Assembly: GCF_900109145.1 (NCBI RefSeq)
Contig: NZ_FNYY01000011.1
Coordinates: 62,001-126,000, forward strand
From: Marinovum algicola
GTDB lineage: Bacteria; Pseudomonadota; Alphaproteobacteria; Rhodobacterales; Rhodobacteraceae
Direction: 5' to 3'
Length of the DNA: 64,000 bases
Shown here: piece after piece, positions 8,348 through 16,762 of the stretch
Numbering within the stretch: the first letter of the stretch is position 1
Layout: every line of letters begins with the position of its first letter
Translations under genes and position numbers: made by a program
Notes under the pieces: model-generated
Databases searched by the model: none
Told to the model about the DNA's origin: nothing
What the model saw: the letters and a program-made list of their open reading frames with translations, nothing else

Positions 8348-9226
8348 ATGTTCGATATCAACATCAACCTGATCCTCGGCCAGATGGTGCTGGGCATGGT
8401 CAACGGGGTCTTCTACGCCATCCTGTCGCTTGGCCTCGCGATCATCTTCGGCCTGCTTGGTGTCATCAACTTCGCACATGGCGTGTTCTTCATGCTGGGC
8501 GCCTTCGCGGCCTACATGCTTGGCGAAACGCTTGGCATCGGATACTGGGGTGCGCTGGTTCTGGTGCCGGTCATGATCGGCGGACTCGGCCTGGTGGTCG
8601 AAGTGGTGCTGATACGCCATCTCTACAAGCTCGACCACCTGTACGGGCTGCTTCTGACCCTTGGCCTTGCCCTCTTTGCCGAAGGCGCGATCCGCATCTT
8701 CTTTGGACCGCAGGGACTGCCTTACTCCATTCCCGATAACATGCGCGGGGCGGTCAACCTGGGCTTCATGTTCCTGCCCTACTATCGCGCCTGGGTCGTG
8801 GTTTTCGGGATCGTACTGTGCTTTGCCACATGGTTCGTGATCGAAATGACACCGCTTGGCGCGAAACTGCGGGCGGCGACGGACAACCCGGCGATGGTGC
8901 AGGCCTTCGGAATCAACGTCCCCGTCATGCTGACCCTGACCTATGCGGCAGGCGTGGCCCTTGCCGGGGTCGGCGGCGTGATGGCCGCACCGATCATGTC
9001 GGTCGATCCGGCCATGGGCACAAACATCGTCATTGTCGTCTTCGCCGTCGTGGTGATCGGCGGGATGGGATCCATCCTTGGATCCATCCTGACCGGCCTC
9101 GGGCTGGGCCTGGTGGAGGGCTTCGCCAAGGCTGTCTTCCCCGAGGCCAGTTCAACCGTGATCTTCGCGGTCATGGTCGTCGTGCTGGTCCTGCGGCCAC
9201 GTGGGTTGTTCGGGAAGATGGCATGA
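8348..9226 (+). CDS. livH: ABC transporter permease, LivH type
   Basis: The 292-residue integral membrane protein has about eight hydrophobic segments and the LivH opening GLVNGVFYAIL-like block (MVNGVFYAILSLGLAIIFGLLGVINFAHG), diagnostic for HAAT permeases. It forms the inner-membrane channel with LivM. It ends in an ATGA overlap with livM. An AGGAG lies 5 bases before its ATG. Confidence 0.93.
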   Translation: MFDININLILGQMVLGMVNGVFYAILSLGLAIIFGLLGVINFAHGVFFMLGAFAAYMLGETLGIGYWGALVLVPVMIGGLGLVVEVVLIRHLYKLDHLYGLLLTLGLALFAEGAIRIFFGPQGLPYSIPDNMRGAVNLGFMFLPYYRAWVVVFGIVLCFATWFVIEMTPLGAKLRAATDNPAMVQAFGINVPVMLTLTYAAGVALAGVGGVMAAPIMSVDPAMGTNIVIVVFAVVVIGGMGSILGSILTGLGLGLVEGFAKAVFPEASSTVIFAVMVVVLVLRPRGLFGKMA

Positions 9227-10224
9227 CACAGAGCGATACAACGCCCCACCAGACAGGAGCTGTCCAGACGATGAAAAATGGCATGCCCGAACCGCTCGGC
9301 TTTACGTTGCCGCGCGCGATCTTCTTCGCGATTTTCGTGATCTTCGTCATTGTGGCACCGACATTCCTGTACCCGATCTTCCTGATGAAGATCTACTGCT
9401 TCATCATCTTCGCGCTCGGCTACAACCTGCTGCTCGGCTACACGGGACTGATGAGTTTCGGCCACGCCGCCTTCTTCGGAATGGGGGGGTATCTGTGCGG
9501 TCATGCGGCGACGGACTGGGGTCTGCCGTTCGAATTGGCCGTGCTGACCGGGACGATTTTCTCAACTGCGCTTGGCTATCTTTTTGCCAAGATCGCAATC
9601 CGCAGAACCGGAATCTATTTTGCCATGATCACGCTGGCGCTGGCTCAGATGGTCTACTTTATCTGCCTTCAAGCTCCCTTTACGGGTGGCGAAGACGGAA
9701 TTCAGGCCGTGCCGCGCGGATCGATCCTTGGACTGATCGATCTGAGGAACGATACCGCGCTCTACTGGACGATGGCGGTGATCGTTTTGGCCATGATCAT
9801 GCTGGTGAACCGAATCGTGCATTCGCCCTTCGGTCAGGTTCTGCGGGCAATCCGCAACAACCCGGTGCGGGCGAAATCACTTGGCTTCGATGTCGACCGT
9901 TTCAAGGTCGTGTCCTTCGCGCTGTCGGCTGGTGTGGCGGGTTTCGCCGGGGCACTCAAGACCGTGATCTTCGGTATCGCCACGCTGACTGACGTATCGA
10001 CTGTCACTTCGACAGAGGTCGTTCTCATCAACCTAGTGGGTGGGATCGGCACGATCTTCGGACCTGTGGTCGGCAGCTTCGTGATCCTGTCACTCGAACA
10101 TTTCCTGGCACCCTACGGGCCATGGGTGCTGTTCATCCAGGGGATCGTCTTCATGGTTTTCGTGCTGGTTTTCCGGCAGGGTATCGTCGGCGGTCTTCAA
10201 AAGGTTCTGCGCAAACAGCTTTAG
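9223..10224 (+). CDS. livM: ABC transporter permease, LivM type
   Basis: The 333-residue permease has about 30 hydrophilic N-terminal residues, then eight or so membrane segments. The block LGYNLLLGYTGLMSFGHAAFFG is the LivM signature, and a second conserved block (GGIGTIFGPVVGSF) lies near the C-terminus. The ATG at 9223 overlaps the livH stop (ATGA), so translation is coupled. The next gene, a MarR regulator, converges with only 6 bases between stops and no terminator is visible there. Confidence 0.93.
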   Translation: MTQSDTTPHQTGAVQTMKNGMPEPLGFTLPRAIFFAIFVIFVIVAPTFLYPIFLMKIYCFIIFALGYNLLLGYTGLMSFGHAAFFGMGGYLCGHAATDWGLPFELAVLTGTIFSTALGYLFAKIAIRRTGIYFAMITLALAQMVYFICLQAPFTGGEDGIQAVPRGSILGLIDLRNDTALYWTMAVIVLAMIMLVNRIVHSPFGQVLRAIRNNPVRAKSLGFDVDRFKVVSFALSAGVAGFAGALKTVIFGIATLTDVSTVTSTEVVLINLVGGIGTIFGPVVGSFVILSLEHFLAPYGPWVLFIQGIVFMVFVLVFRQGIVGGLQKVLRKQL

Positions 10225-10230
10225 GGCCGA

Positions 10231-10728
10231 TCAGTCCTGAGGCCCCATCGCGTCGGTATCTCCGTGGATCGACGCGAGGAGGTTCTGTTTCAACTTATCG
10301 AGCGTGGCGCCTGCGACATGGAGGTTCTTCATCGGGATGCCGGACAGAACCTGGTCGTTGAAGTCCTTGTTCGCCCGCCAGACCGTCTTGAGAAGTCCGT
10401 TCGCGCGGGGCGTCAGGAAGATGCGCTTGACCCGGCGGTCCTTCTTGTCGGCGCGGCGGCGGACAAGACCCGCAACTTCCAGCCTGTCGATCAGCGCGCC
10501 AAGCGCAACCTTGCCCACGTCCAGTTCATGCGCGAGTTCAGATTGAGGGAGCCCGTCCTGACGGGTCAGGAAAGCCAAGACCCACCATTGCGACCGGGTA
10601 ATTCCGTGGGGGCTGAGCCAGCGGTCGAACATCGACCTGCGCAGGCGGGACACGTCATGGATCAGGTAGGCAAAACGTAGTTCATCATCCAGATCGGTGC
10701 CCGCCGCCGGCTTGCGTGGCGTGCTCAC
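10231..10728 (-). CDS. MarR-family transcriptional regulator, paralogue 1
   Basis: The 165-residue winged-helix protein carries the MarR core: SQWWVLAFLTRQDGLPQSELAHELDVGKVALGALIDRLEVAGLVRRRADKKDRR, i.e. helix-turn-helix at about 50-80 and the wing at about 80-95. It is closely similar to the regulator at 17989 (shared runs such as YLIHDVSRLRR, GITRSQWWVLAF and LAHELDVGKVALG), so both probably read the same DNA motif. MarR dimers in such islands usually sense an acyl- or aryl-CoA intermediate and act as repressors. It is the last gene of a leftward operon and overlaps the preceding crotonase gene by 4 bases (ATGA). Confidence 0.92.
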   Translation of the reverse strand: MSTPRKPAAGTDLDDELRFAYLIHDVSRLRRSMFDRWLSPHGITRSQWWVLAFLTRQDGLPQSELAHELDVGKVALGALIDRLEVAGLVRRRADKKDRRVKRIFLTPRANGLLKTVWRANKDFNDQVLSGIPMKNLHVAGATLDKLKQNLLASIHGDTDAMGPQD

Positions 10729-11522
10729 TTGGCCTTGAACGTCGGCTTGCGACGCTCGGCAAATGCAGTGAGTCCTTCCCAGGCGTCATCGGTCGCGGCC
10801 AGTTTGGCCAATGCCTGCGCCTCGTTCTCGAGCTGCGCCTCGAATCCTTCGGTCCGCGCGGACTGGATCGTGCGCTTGATTTCGCCGTACGCCAGAGTCG
10901 GTCCCTGGGCGAGTTTCAACGCCAGCTTTTCGGCACTGGCCGTCAGGTCGGCGGCGGGCACGACGTAATCGACAAGGCCTGCGGTCTCGGCCTCTTCTGC
11001 CGTCAGGCTTTCGGACAGGAGCAGGAAGCGCTTCGCCCGCGACAGCCCCATCCGGTTCGACAGCGATATGGTCGATCCCGAATCTGCGCAGTAGCCGATC
11101 ATCGAAAAGGCTGCGGTAAACTTGACGCCTTCGGCGGCAAACAGGAAATCCGACATCGCGGCGAGAGAGACAGAGCCACCCGCCACGTCACCGTGGACCG
11201 CGCAGACGATTGGGGCATTCATCTTCTGGAACCGGCCGATTGCCGGGTGGAGCATGGCCGTCCAGTTCAGAACTATGCTGGGCAGGGCACTGCGATCCTT
11301 GACGAAAGACTTGATGTCGCCTCCCACGGAAAAGAACCTGCCTTCGGCGGTCAGCAGGACGGCGCGGACTTCGGGATTGGTGGCAAGTTTGACTGACAGG
11401 TCGCACAGATCCCGGGCAAAGCTGCCGTCAATCGGATTGCCGCGGTCTGCCTGGGTCAGGACCACGCGGGCAAGCCCGTCCTCGATCCTGCAGGTCAGGG
11501 TTTCCATCTTCAGTTCGGTCAT
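10725..11522 (-). CDS. Crotonase-fold protein, PaaG-like isomerase type
   Basis: The 265-residue product has the enoyl-CoA hydratase/isomerase fold (oxyanion-hole block AEGRFFSVGGDIKSF at about 60, and VHGDVAGGSVSLAAMSD at about 105). The two Glu residues of classical hydratases are replaced: GGSVSLA lacks the first, and the second region reads GYCADSGST, with the Asp seen in PaaG/ECI-type isomerases. I therefore favour double-bond or ring-epoxide isomerisation over hydration. A GAGGGAGGATC lies before the ATG. It is cotranscribed with the MarR gene. Confidence 0.82.
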   Translation of the reverse strand: MTELKMETLTCRIEDGLARVVLTQADRGNPIDGSFARDLCDLSVKLATNPEVRAVLLTAEGRFFSVGGDIKSFVKDRSALPSIVLNWTAMLHPAIGRFQKMNAPIVCAVHGDVAGGSVSLAAMSDFLFAAEGVKFTAAFSMIGYCADSGSTISLSNRMGLSRAKRFLLLSESLTAEEAETAGLVDYVVPAADLTASAEKLALKLAQGPTLAYGEIKRTIQSARTEGFEAQLENEAQALAKLAATDDAWEGLTAFAERRKPTFKAK

Positions 11523-11564
11523 GCGATCCTCCCTCGCTATGTATGGGATGTGTCTTCGATCATT

Positions 11565-11580
11565 CCGTACACAACCATAC
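11565..11580. promoter_or_regulatory. Weak operator-like site ahead of the PaaG-like/MarR operon
   Basis: CCGTACACAACCATAC, read in either direction, keeps GTAC and GTATGG elements of the island motif. It lies in the 96-bp gap upstream of the leftward crotonase-marR pair, as expected for autoregulation, but the match is weak. Confidence 0.3.
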
Positions 11581-11618
11581 TATGTGCATACTGAATATAT
11601 GCAACGACTCTTGTCGCC

Positions 11619-12392
11619 TCAGTCCGGTTTTGCGAATCCCCTTGCCCTGGCTCGTTCGGCCAGGCTGCCCGTGCTGCGCATCAGGATCTGTGTCCGGTTC
11701 TCAAGTTCGATGGCGGCCTGAAGGCTGCCCGCTTCGAGGTTCGCCCACATCCCTCGCTTGGTCATCCAGGTGCCCATCTGGCCGTTTTCGGCGATGGCGC
11801 GGGCGAGCGTTTCGGCCTCTGGCATCAAGGCGTCGCTGGCCACGGAACGCAGGGTCAGGCCGATCCGCTCGGCTTCTGCCGCGTCGACCATGCGGCCGGT
11901 CAGCATCATTTCGAAGGCGCGGGTGGTGCCGATGGCGCGAGGCAAAAGATAACTGACACCGATGTCGCAACTGGACATGCCGACGCGGATGAAGGCGGAA
12001 CTGAAACCGGCGGTTTCGCAACCGATCCGTGTATCGCAGGCCAGCGCCAGGCCCAGACCCGCCCCGGCGGCCGCGCCGTTGACTGCGGCGACGGTTGGCT
12101 GCGGTATGGCGCGCAGGCGGGTGACGAGGGTCGCGAACTTCTCCTGTCGGCCCATCCAGAAGGCGGTTTCGTCGCCCTCGGCCTCGACACCGGCCAGCGA
12201 GAGGTCGAAGCCCGCGCAGAACCCTTTGCCCGCGCCCGTCACGATCACGACACGTGCGTCAGATCGGGCAACGCTTTCCAGCGCATCCAGAAACTCGTCC
12301 ACCATCTCGTCGGTCAGCGCATTGCGCTTGGCGGGCCGGTTCAGAGTGAGAGTCGCGATCTGATCCGAAGTTTCGAGGAGGACATCGCTCAT
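11619..12392 (-). CDS. Enoyl-CoA hydratase/isomerase family protein
   Basis: The 257-residue crotonase-fold protein has GKGFCAGFDLSLAG (first oxyanion-hole block) and VNGAAAGAGLGLALACD (second). The region that normally holds the catalytic Glu pair reads AAGAGLGLA and GMSSCDIGVSYLLPR. So it belongs to the branch with SxCDxG in place of the second Glu, and it may not be a classical hydratase. Its ATG overlaps the end of the upstream SDR gene (ATGA), placing both in one leftward operon. Confidence 0.85.
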   Translation of the reverse strand: MSDVLLETSDQIATLTLNRPAKRNALTDEMVDEFLDALESVARSDARVVIVTGAGKGFCAGFDLSLAGVEAEGDETAFWMGRQEKFATLVTRLRAIPQPTVAAVNGAAAGAGLGLALACDTRIGCETAGFSSAFIRVGMSSCDIGVSYLLPRAIGTTRAFEMMLTGRMVDAAEAERIGLTLRSVASDALMPEAETLARAIAENGQMGTWMTKRGMWANLEAGSLQAAIELENRTQILMRSTGSLAERARARGFAKPD

Positions 12393-13270
12393 CTGCCCTG
12401 CTTTTCCTTTTCCTGAGATGCCTTCAGAGCCGCGCGGGCGTTTTCCCAGTCGTCGTCTGTCATTTTTGACATTTCTGCAAAGGTTGAATGAGCCGTAAGT
12501 CTGTGGCCGCCATCAATCGGGATCGTGGTTCCGTTGATATAGGAACACTCGTCCAGCATCAGGAAGGTAAGGATCGTGCGAAGCTCGTCCATCTCGCCGA
12601 AGCGGCGCATGGGAACCATGTCCGGCTGTGTCGCACCAAAGGACGCGCCTGGGATCGGGTTGAGCTTTTCCCAAGCGTTTTCAGTCGGGAACGGTCCGGG
12701 GGCGACGGCATTCAGCCGGATTCCCTTGGGTCCCCATTCAGCGGCCAGAGACATGGTCATGGCATGGATCGCCGTTTTCGCCATTGCGCAGGGCACAACA
12801 TATGCGGAACCCGAAAACACCCAGGTCACGAGGTTCGAAATCACCGTGCCGTTCAGCCCGTCGGCGATCCAGCGCTTGCCGCAGGCGTGGGTTGCGTAGA
12901 AGCTGCCGTCCATCACAGTGGCGCGCACGGCATCGTAGGCGCGGTGAGAAATCGACTCGGTCGGCGCGATAAAGTTCGCGCCTGCGTTATTGACCAGCCC
13001 GGTCAATGGGCCGCTTTCCCAGATGTCGCCGATCATTGCATCCACCGCCTCGGCGTCGCGGATGTTGACGACGCGGTATTCCGCCGTCCCGCCAGAGCGT
13101 TCGGCAATTTCCTTGCAGGCCTCGTCCAGCACCGCTTCCCGGCGGCCGCAGATCACGATATGGGCGCCATGGCTGGCGAACCCTACCGACATTTCCTTAC
13201 CCAGCCCGGTACCACCACCGGTCACCAGGATTTTCTTGCCTTTCAGGACATCTTCGCGAAACGGGCTCAT
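12389..13270 (-). CDS. Short-chain dehydrogenase of the 2,4-dienoyl-CoA reductase branch
   Basis: The 293-residue SDR has TGGGTGLG for cofactor binding and a C-terminal half strikingly like mitochondrial/bacterial 2,4-dienoyl-CoA reductases: SGSAYVVPCAMAK, then SLAAEWGPKGIRLNAVAPGPFPTENAW. DECR enzymes use NADPH to remove dienoyl-CoA double bonds during oxidation of unsaturated chains. By my alignment, the position of the DECR catalytic Tyr holds Trp and the Ser four residues before the catalytic Lys is Cys. GGGAGGATC before the ATG at 13270 decides the start over an ATG at 13309. It heads the operon of two genes with the crotonase at 11619. Confidence 0.85.
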   Translation of the reverse strand: MSPFREDVLKGKKILVTGGGTGLGKEMSVGFASHGAHIVICGRREAVLDEACKEIAERSGGTAEYRVVNIRDAEAVDAMIGDIWESGPLTGLVNNAGANFIAPTESISHRAYDAVRATVMDGSFYATHACGKRWIADGLNGTVISNLVTWVFSGSAYVVPCAMAKTAIHAMTMSLAAEWGPKGIRLNAVAPGPFPTENAWEKLNPIPGASFGATQPDMVPMRRFGEMDELRTILTFLMLDECSYINGTTIPIDGGHRLTAHSTFAEMSKMTDDDWENARAALKASQEKEKQGR

Positions 13271-13323
13271 CCGATCCTCCCTAATGAATTGCGCCGAGAG
13301 TAGCCTCAACTAAAAGCGAAGTA

Positions 13324-13341
13324 TACCATATCGTACGCAAG
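13324..13341. promoter_or_regulatory. Putative operator, copy 3a of the island motif
   Basis: TACCATATCGTACGCAAG lies 54 bases upstream of the divergent SDR start. GTACGCAAG is identical to part of copy 1 and to the reverse complement of part of the palindrome at 26921-26945. Confidence 0.5.
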
Positions 13342-13384
13342 ATTACGAAAAAATCAGTCAGGGTGTGGTTCGGGCTTGCATAGA

Positions 13385-13402
13385 TTTGCTAGCTTACTAT
13401 CA
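13385..13402. promoter_or_regulatory. Putative operator, copy 3b of the island motif
   Basis: TTTGCTAGCTTACTATCA, 39 bases upstream of the crotonase gene at 13441, matches the GCTAGC-TAC core of the site at 23564. With copy 3a it gives one site per divergent promoter. Confidence 0.45.
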
Positions 13403-13440
13403 TCCTGCGCACGAGATAACGGGCAGGAGGAGCCGAAGTT

Positions 13441-14754
13441 ATGACACAGATACCGGACATGAAGAACTTTCGCGTCGAACCGGTCGGGGACGGCATCCTC
13501 CACCTGGCCTTCGATATGCCCGGCCGGACGATGAATGTCTTCACAAACGAAGCGATCCACGAGGTTGAAGCATTCGCGGAGTGGCTCAGGACCTCTGACG
13601 TGGCGGGCGTGGTGATCTATTCCGGCAAGCAGACGGCCTTCTGTGCCGGCGCCGATCTGACCGAACTCTCCAGCGCCTACGACATGATCATGGCCGCGCC
13701 GGAGGCAGAGCGGGATGACCTGACGGTGGCCCATTTCTCGCCGATCGGGCGGGGCTTTCGCAAGCTAGAGACGGCGGGGAAACCGGTGGCGGTTGCGCTC
13801 GCCGGACTGGCGCTCGGTGGCGGTTGCGAGCTTGCTCTGGCCTGTCATTACCGCGTCATGACGGATGATCCGGGCACGCAGATCGGCTTGCCGGAGTCGC
13901 TCGTGGGTCTTCTGCCGGGCGGCGGCGGGACGCAGCGCCTGCCGCGCCTGACGGGGGTCGAGGGATCGCTTGGCGTGCTGCTGGAAGGCGCGCGTTTCGG
14001 TGCGAAGGAGGCCGTGGCCGCCGGGGCCGCCCATGAAGTCGTCCCGCCGGGGCAGGAGATCGCAGCAGCCGAGGCATGGATCCGCTCCCGGCCAGATGCC
14101 TCGCAACCCTGGGACCGTGAGGACTGGATTGACCCTACGCGAGACGAGGTCCTGGCCGTCACCGGCCCGACCCGCGAGAATGCCCTGAAGAAGACCGGCG
14201 GTCATTTTCCTGCCGAACTGGCGATCCTGGACTGTTTGGACAACGGCGTCCCGGTCCCGATGGATCAGGGCATCGTCGCCGAGGTCGAGGCCTTCAAGCA
14301 CCTCGTCCAGCGGATCGAACCGCGCAACATGATCGCTGTCCGTTTCCTTGGCCGGGTAGACTATGACAAGGCGCGCCGGAAAGAGGCGTTGCCGGACGGG
14401 CTTGATGCCTTTGGCGAGGAGGTGAAGGCCGCGATGCAAGGCAAGGCCGCCGAACTCGGCGACGCCGGATCCGCCGCTCTGCACTTTGCGGGCATCGGGG
14501 CAGATTATACCGGCGATGCCGCCTCCGCGCAGATCATCGCGGACCGCAAACCTCAGTGGTTCGTCCAGCCGCAGGGGGCCATCGAGAAGGCGGCGCTGGA
14601 GATCGTTCAGGCAGGGGCTGCCGTGGCGCGAGACAAGGGTCAGGGCTTTGACGCAAAACACCGTAACCTGATCGACTATCATTGCCAGCAGGCGGCGGGC
14701 TATCCGGTCTACCTCGGCGGGCCGTTCACCTTTCTCGACCTCTACGGGGTCTGA
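13441..14754 (+). CDS. Enoyl-CoA hydratase with long C-terminal extension
   Basis: The first ~200 residues form a catalytically complete hydratase of the FadB/FadJ N-terminal type: GLALGGGCELALAC holds Glu130 and GLPESLVGLLPGGGGTQRLPRL holds Glu152. The protein is 437 residues, longer than a free hydratase (~260) and shorter than FadJ (~700). No Rossmann GxGxxG dehydrogenase domain is visible. Its second half ends in DYHCQQAAGYPVYLGGPFTFLDLYG, which recalls the C-terminus of multifunctional proteins. It may be a FadJ-like protein that has lost the 3-hydroxyacyl-CoA dehydrogenase domain. GGAGGAG lies 9 bases upstream. It converges on the CoA ligase with 2 bases between stops. Confidence 0.85.
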   Translation: MTQIPDMKNFRVEPVGDGILHLAFDMPGRTMNVFTNEAIHEVEAFAEWLRTSDVAGVVIYSGKQTAFCAGADLTELSSAYDMIMAAPEAERDDLTVAHFSPIGRGFRKLETAGKPVAVALAGLALGGGCELALACHYRVMTDDPGTQIGLPESLVGLLPGGGGTQRLPRLTGVEGSLGVLLEGARFGAKEAVAAGAAHEVVPPGQEIAAAEAWIRSRPDASQPWDREDWIDPTRDEVLAVTGPTRENALKKTGGHFPAELAILDCLDNGVPVPMDQGIVAEVEAFKHLVQRIEPRNMIAVRFLGRVDYDKARRKEALPDGLDAFGEEVKAAMQGKAAELGDAGSAALHFAGIGADYTGDAASAQIIADRKPQWFVQPQGAIEKAALEIVQAGAAVARDKGQGFDAKHRNLIDYHCQQAAGYPVYLGGPFTFLDLYGV

Positions 14755-14756
14755 CT

Positions 14757-16265
14757 TTACAGCATCTCGCGAAGCGCGCGGCGGAGCAGCTTGCCCGTCG
14801 CGCTCATCGGCAAGCCGTCCACCACCCGGATCTCGCGCGGGTGCTTGATCCGGCCAAGCCGCTCCTCGATATGCGGGGTCAGCCGGGCAACGATGTCGGT
14901 TTCTCCCGCGACGGGAACAACGAAGGCTACGGGCCGCTCTTCGAACTGCGGGTCCGGCACGCCGACGACGCCGCATTCGGCAATGAAATCGGCTTCCTCG
15001 ATCACCGCTTCGATCTCCTGCGGATAGACGTTCACACCACCCGAGATGATCATGTCGTCGCCCCGGTCGGTGAGGTAGAGATACCCTTCCGCATCTACAC
15101 GGCCGACATCGCCAAAGCTCTGCCATCCCTGTTTCGAGGTCTTGGCGTCGGTCTTTTCGGGCGCGTTGTGATAGCTGAACCGGGGCATGCCGGAAAAGAA
15201 CACGCGGCCAGTTTCGCCGGGCGGAAGCTCTTCGTCATCGGGCCCGAGGATGTGCAGCGTGCCCTTGTAGGCGCGGCCCGCGGATCCGGGACGTTTTTCC
15301 CATTCGTCGCTGTCGATCCGGGTCAGGCCAACGCCTTCGGAGCCGGAGTAATACTCCTGCAGGATCGGCCCCCACCAGTCGGTCATCGCGCGTTTCAACG
15401 CGGGGGTACAGGGGGCGGCACCATGAATGGCGCGGGTGTGGTGCCGACCGCGATAGGCGCCACGGACGTCTTCGGGCAGGTCGAGCATCCGGCGGAACAT
15501 TGTCGGCACCCATTGGCTCAGCGTCAGGTCATGCGCATCGATCAGATGCAAAGCGCGGGCGGCGTCGAATTTGCGCATGACGACGGCAAGGCCACCGACC
15601 GCCGTCACCGCCAATGCGAACCGGAGGGAGGCGGCGTGGTACATCGGTGCAGTCTGAAGATACCGCACGTCGGGTGTCAGATCGAAGAGCGACACCAGAT
15701 CGCCGGCGAATGTGGGCAACCGGTCCGTGTCATCGGGTGCGGGCAGGGGGCGCAGTATGCCCTTTGGCGCGCCGGTCGTGCCGGAGGAATACATCATCAG
15801 CCCGCCGGGCACTTCGTCCGCGCGGGGAGTATCGGGAAGGTTGGTCAGCTCTGGCTCCCACGGGGGGACGCCGTCAATCTTGCCGCCGAGCGAGCGGAAG
15901 GTCACATCGGGACAGAGCCCGGGCAGCGCGGCGGCAACCTTGGCAAAATCGGCGTGAGCTGACACCACCTGCGCGCCGCAATCGGCGATGATATACGCGA
16001 CCTCGGGCGGGGTCAGCGTGGTGGGCAACGGGGTGAGGTAGACGCCCGACCGCCAGGCAGCCCAGCACAGGGCAATGGCGTCGGACGTATTCCCGGCGAG
16101 CATGGCGACATGATCCCCCCGCCGCAGGCCGAAACCGTGAATTGCGTGGGCAAGAACATTGGCTCGTGCTTCCAGGGCTGCATAGCTGATCGCGCCCGAG
16201 CCGTCGATCAGCAACGCCTGACGGTTCGGATCCCGCTGCGCCCAGTCTCTGAGTCCCGGATGCAT
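14757..16265 (-). CDS. AMP-forming acyl-CoA ligase
   Basis: The 502-residue ANL enzyme activates a carboxylate. Motifs are YSSGTTGAPKGILRP (A3), YYSGSEG (A5), FGDVGRVDAEGYLYLTDRGDDMI (A7-A8) and LPMSATGKLLRR at the C-terminus with the catalytic Lys. The A5 motif YYSGSEG, where fatty-acid enzymes usually have YG-TE, is typical of the FadD13/aryl-like subgroup that acts on aromatic or cyclic acids. It is the last gene of a tight leftward operon, ACAD-thioesterase-ligase; its start overlaps the thioesterase stop (TGATG). Confidence 0.9.
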   Translation of the reverse strand: MHPGLRDWAQRDPNRQALLIDGSGAISYAALEARANVLAHAIHGFGLRRGDHVAMLAGNTSDAIALCWAAWRSGVYLTPLPTTLTPPEVAYIIADCGAQVVSAHADFAKVAAALPGLCPDVTFRSLGGKIDGVPPWEPELTNLPDTPRADEVPGGLMMYSSGTTGAPKGILRPLPAPDDTDRLPTFAGDLVSLFDLTPDVRYLQTAPMYHAASLRFALAVTAVGGLAVVMRKFDAARALHLIDAHDLTLSQWVPTMFRRMLDLPEDVRGAYRGRHHTRAIHGAAPCTPALKRAMTDWWGPILQEYYSGSEGVGLTRIDSDEWEKRPGSAGRAYKGTLHILGPDDEELPPGETGRVFFSGMPRFSYHNAPEKTDAKTSKQGWQSFGDVGRVDAEGYLYLTDRGDDMIISGGVNVYPQEIEAVIEEADFIAECGVVGVPDPQFEERPVAFVVPVAGETDIVARLTPHIEERLGRIKHPREIRVVDGLPMSATGKLLRRALREML

Positions 16266-16762
16266 CAGATGTCTCCCATGACGCGGTTCAGGTTCTGTGC
16301 CCCCCCGGCATCATGGGTCGTGGCTACATTGGTGGAGGTGGCGATGACGACGGGCTTGTCCTTCACCGTCAGGGTGGCCCGCCAGACGATCAGGGTCCGG
16401 CCCTTGCGCATCAGCTCGCATTCCGCTTCGACCCAGTCGCCCAACACGGCCGGGCGCAGATACTCCAGCGACAGAGACGCCGTCGGCACGGAGGTCTCGC
16501 GCAGGTCAGCGGCGACACGCATGCTGTAGGCGCACATGTCCGCGAACGTCGCAAGCATGCCGCCGTGGCACGTCCCATGCGCATTGATGTGGCGTTGCGC
16601 GACGCGAAAACCCATGCGCATTCCGTCGCCGTTTCGCTTGCCGTAGAGCGTGCCAAGAAGGCTTTCGAAATGTCCAATCGGCGGCATCGGGATAAATCCC
16701 TCGGGAGCGCCGTCGTGAGCGCCGTCGCTGATCAGTTCGTGCGGGGTCATGTCGCGTGCCAT
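16265..16762 (-). CDS. PaaI/YbgC-type hotdog acyl-CoA thioesterase, copy 1
   Basis: The 165-residue product has the hotdog-fold PaaI signature HINAHGTCHGGMLATFAD (substrate-pocket His-Gly-Gly block at about 75-92) and the dimer strand TASLSLEYLRPAVLGDWVEAE. It probably hydrolyses stalled acyl-CoAs to release CoA. The island has two more members of this family at 25645 and 36234 with the same architecture. The start ATG overlaps the dehydrogenase stop (TGATG); a longer upstream reading frame to 16993 is only the antisense of that gene. Confidence 0.85.
   Translation of the reverse strand: MARDMTPHELISDGAHDGAPEGFIPMPPIGHFESLLGTLYGKRNGDGMRMGFRVAQRHINAHGTCHGGMLATFADMCAYSMRVAADLRETSVPTASLSLEYLRPAVLGDWVEAECELMRKGRTLIVWRATLTVKDKPVVIATSTNVATTHDAGGAQNLNRVMGDI

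Noticed and set aside
14682-15962. 426-codon plus-strand frame opposite the CoA ligase
   Set aside because: It is the mirror of an ANL enzyme whose motifs are intact; no protein features of its own.
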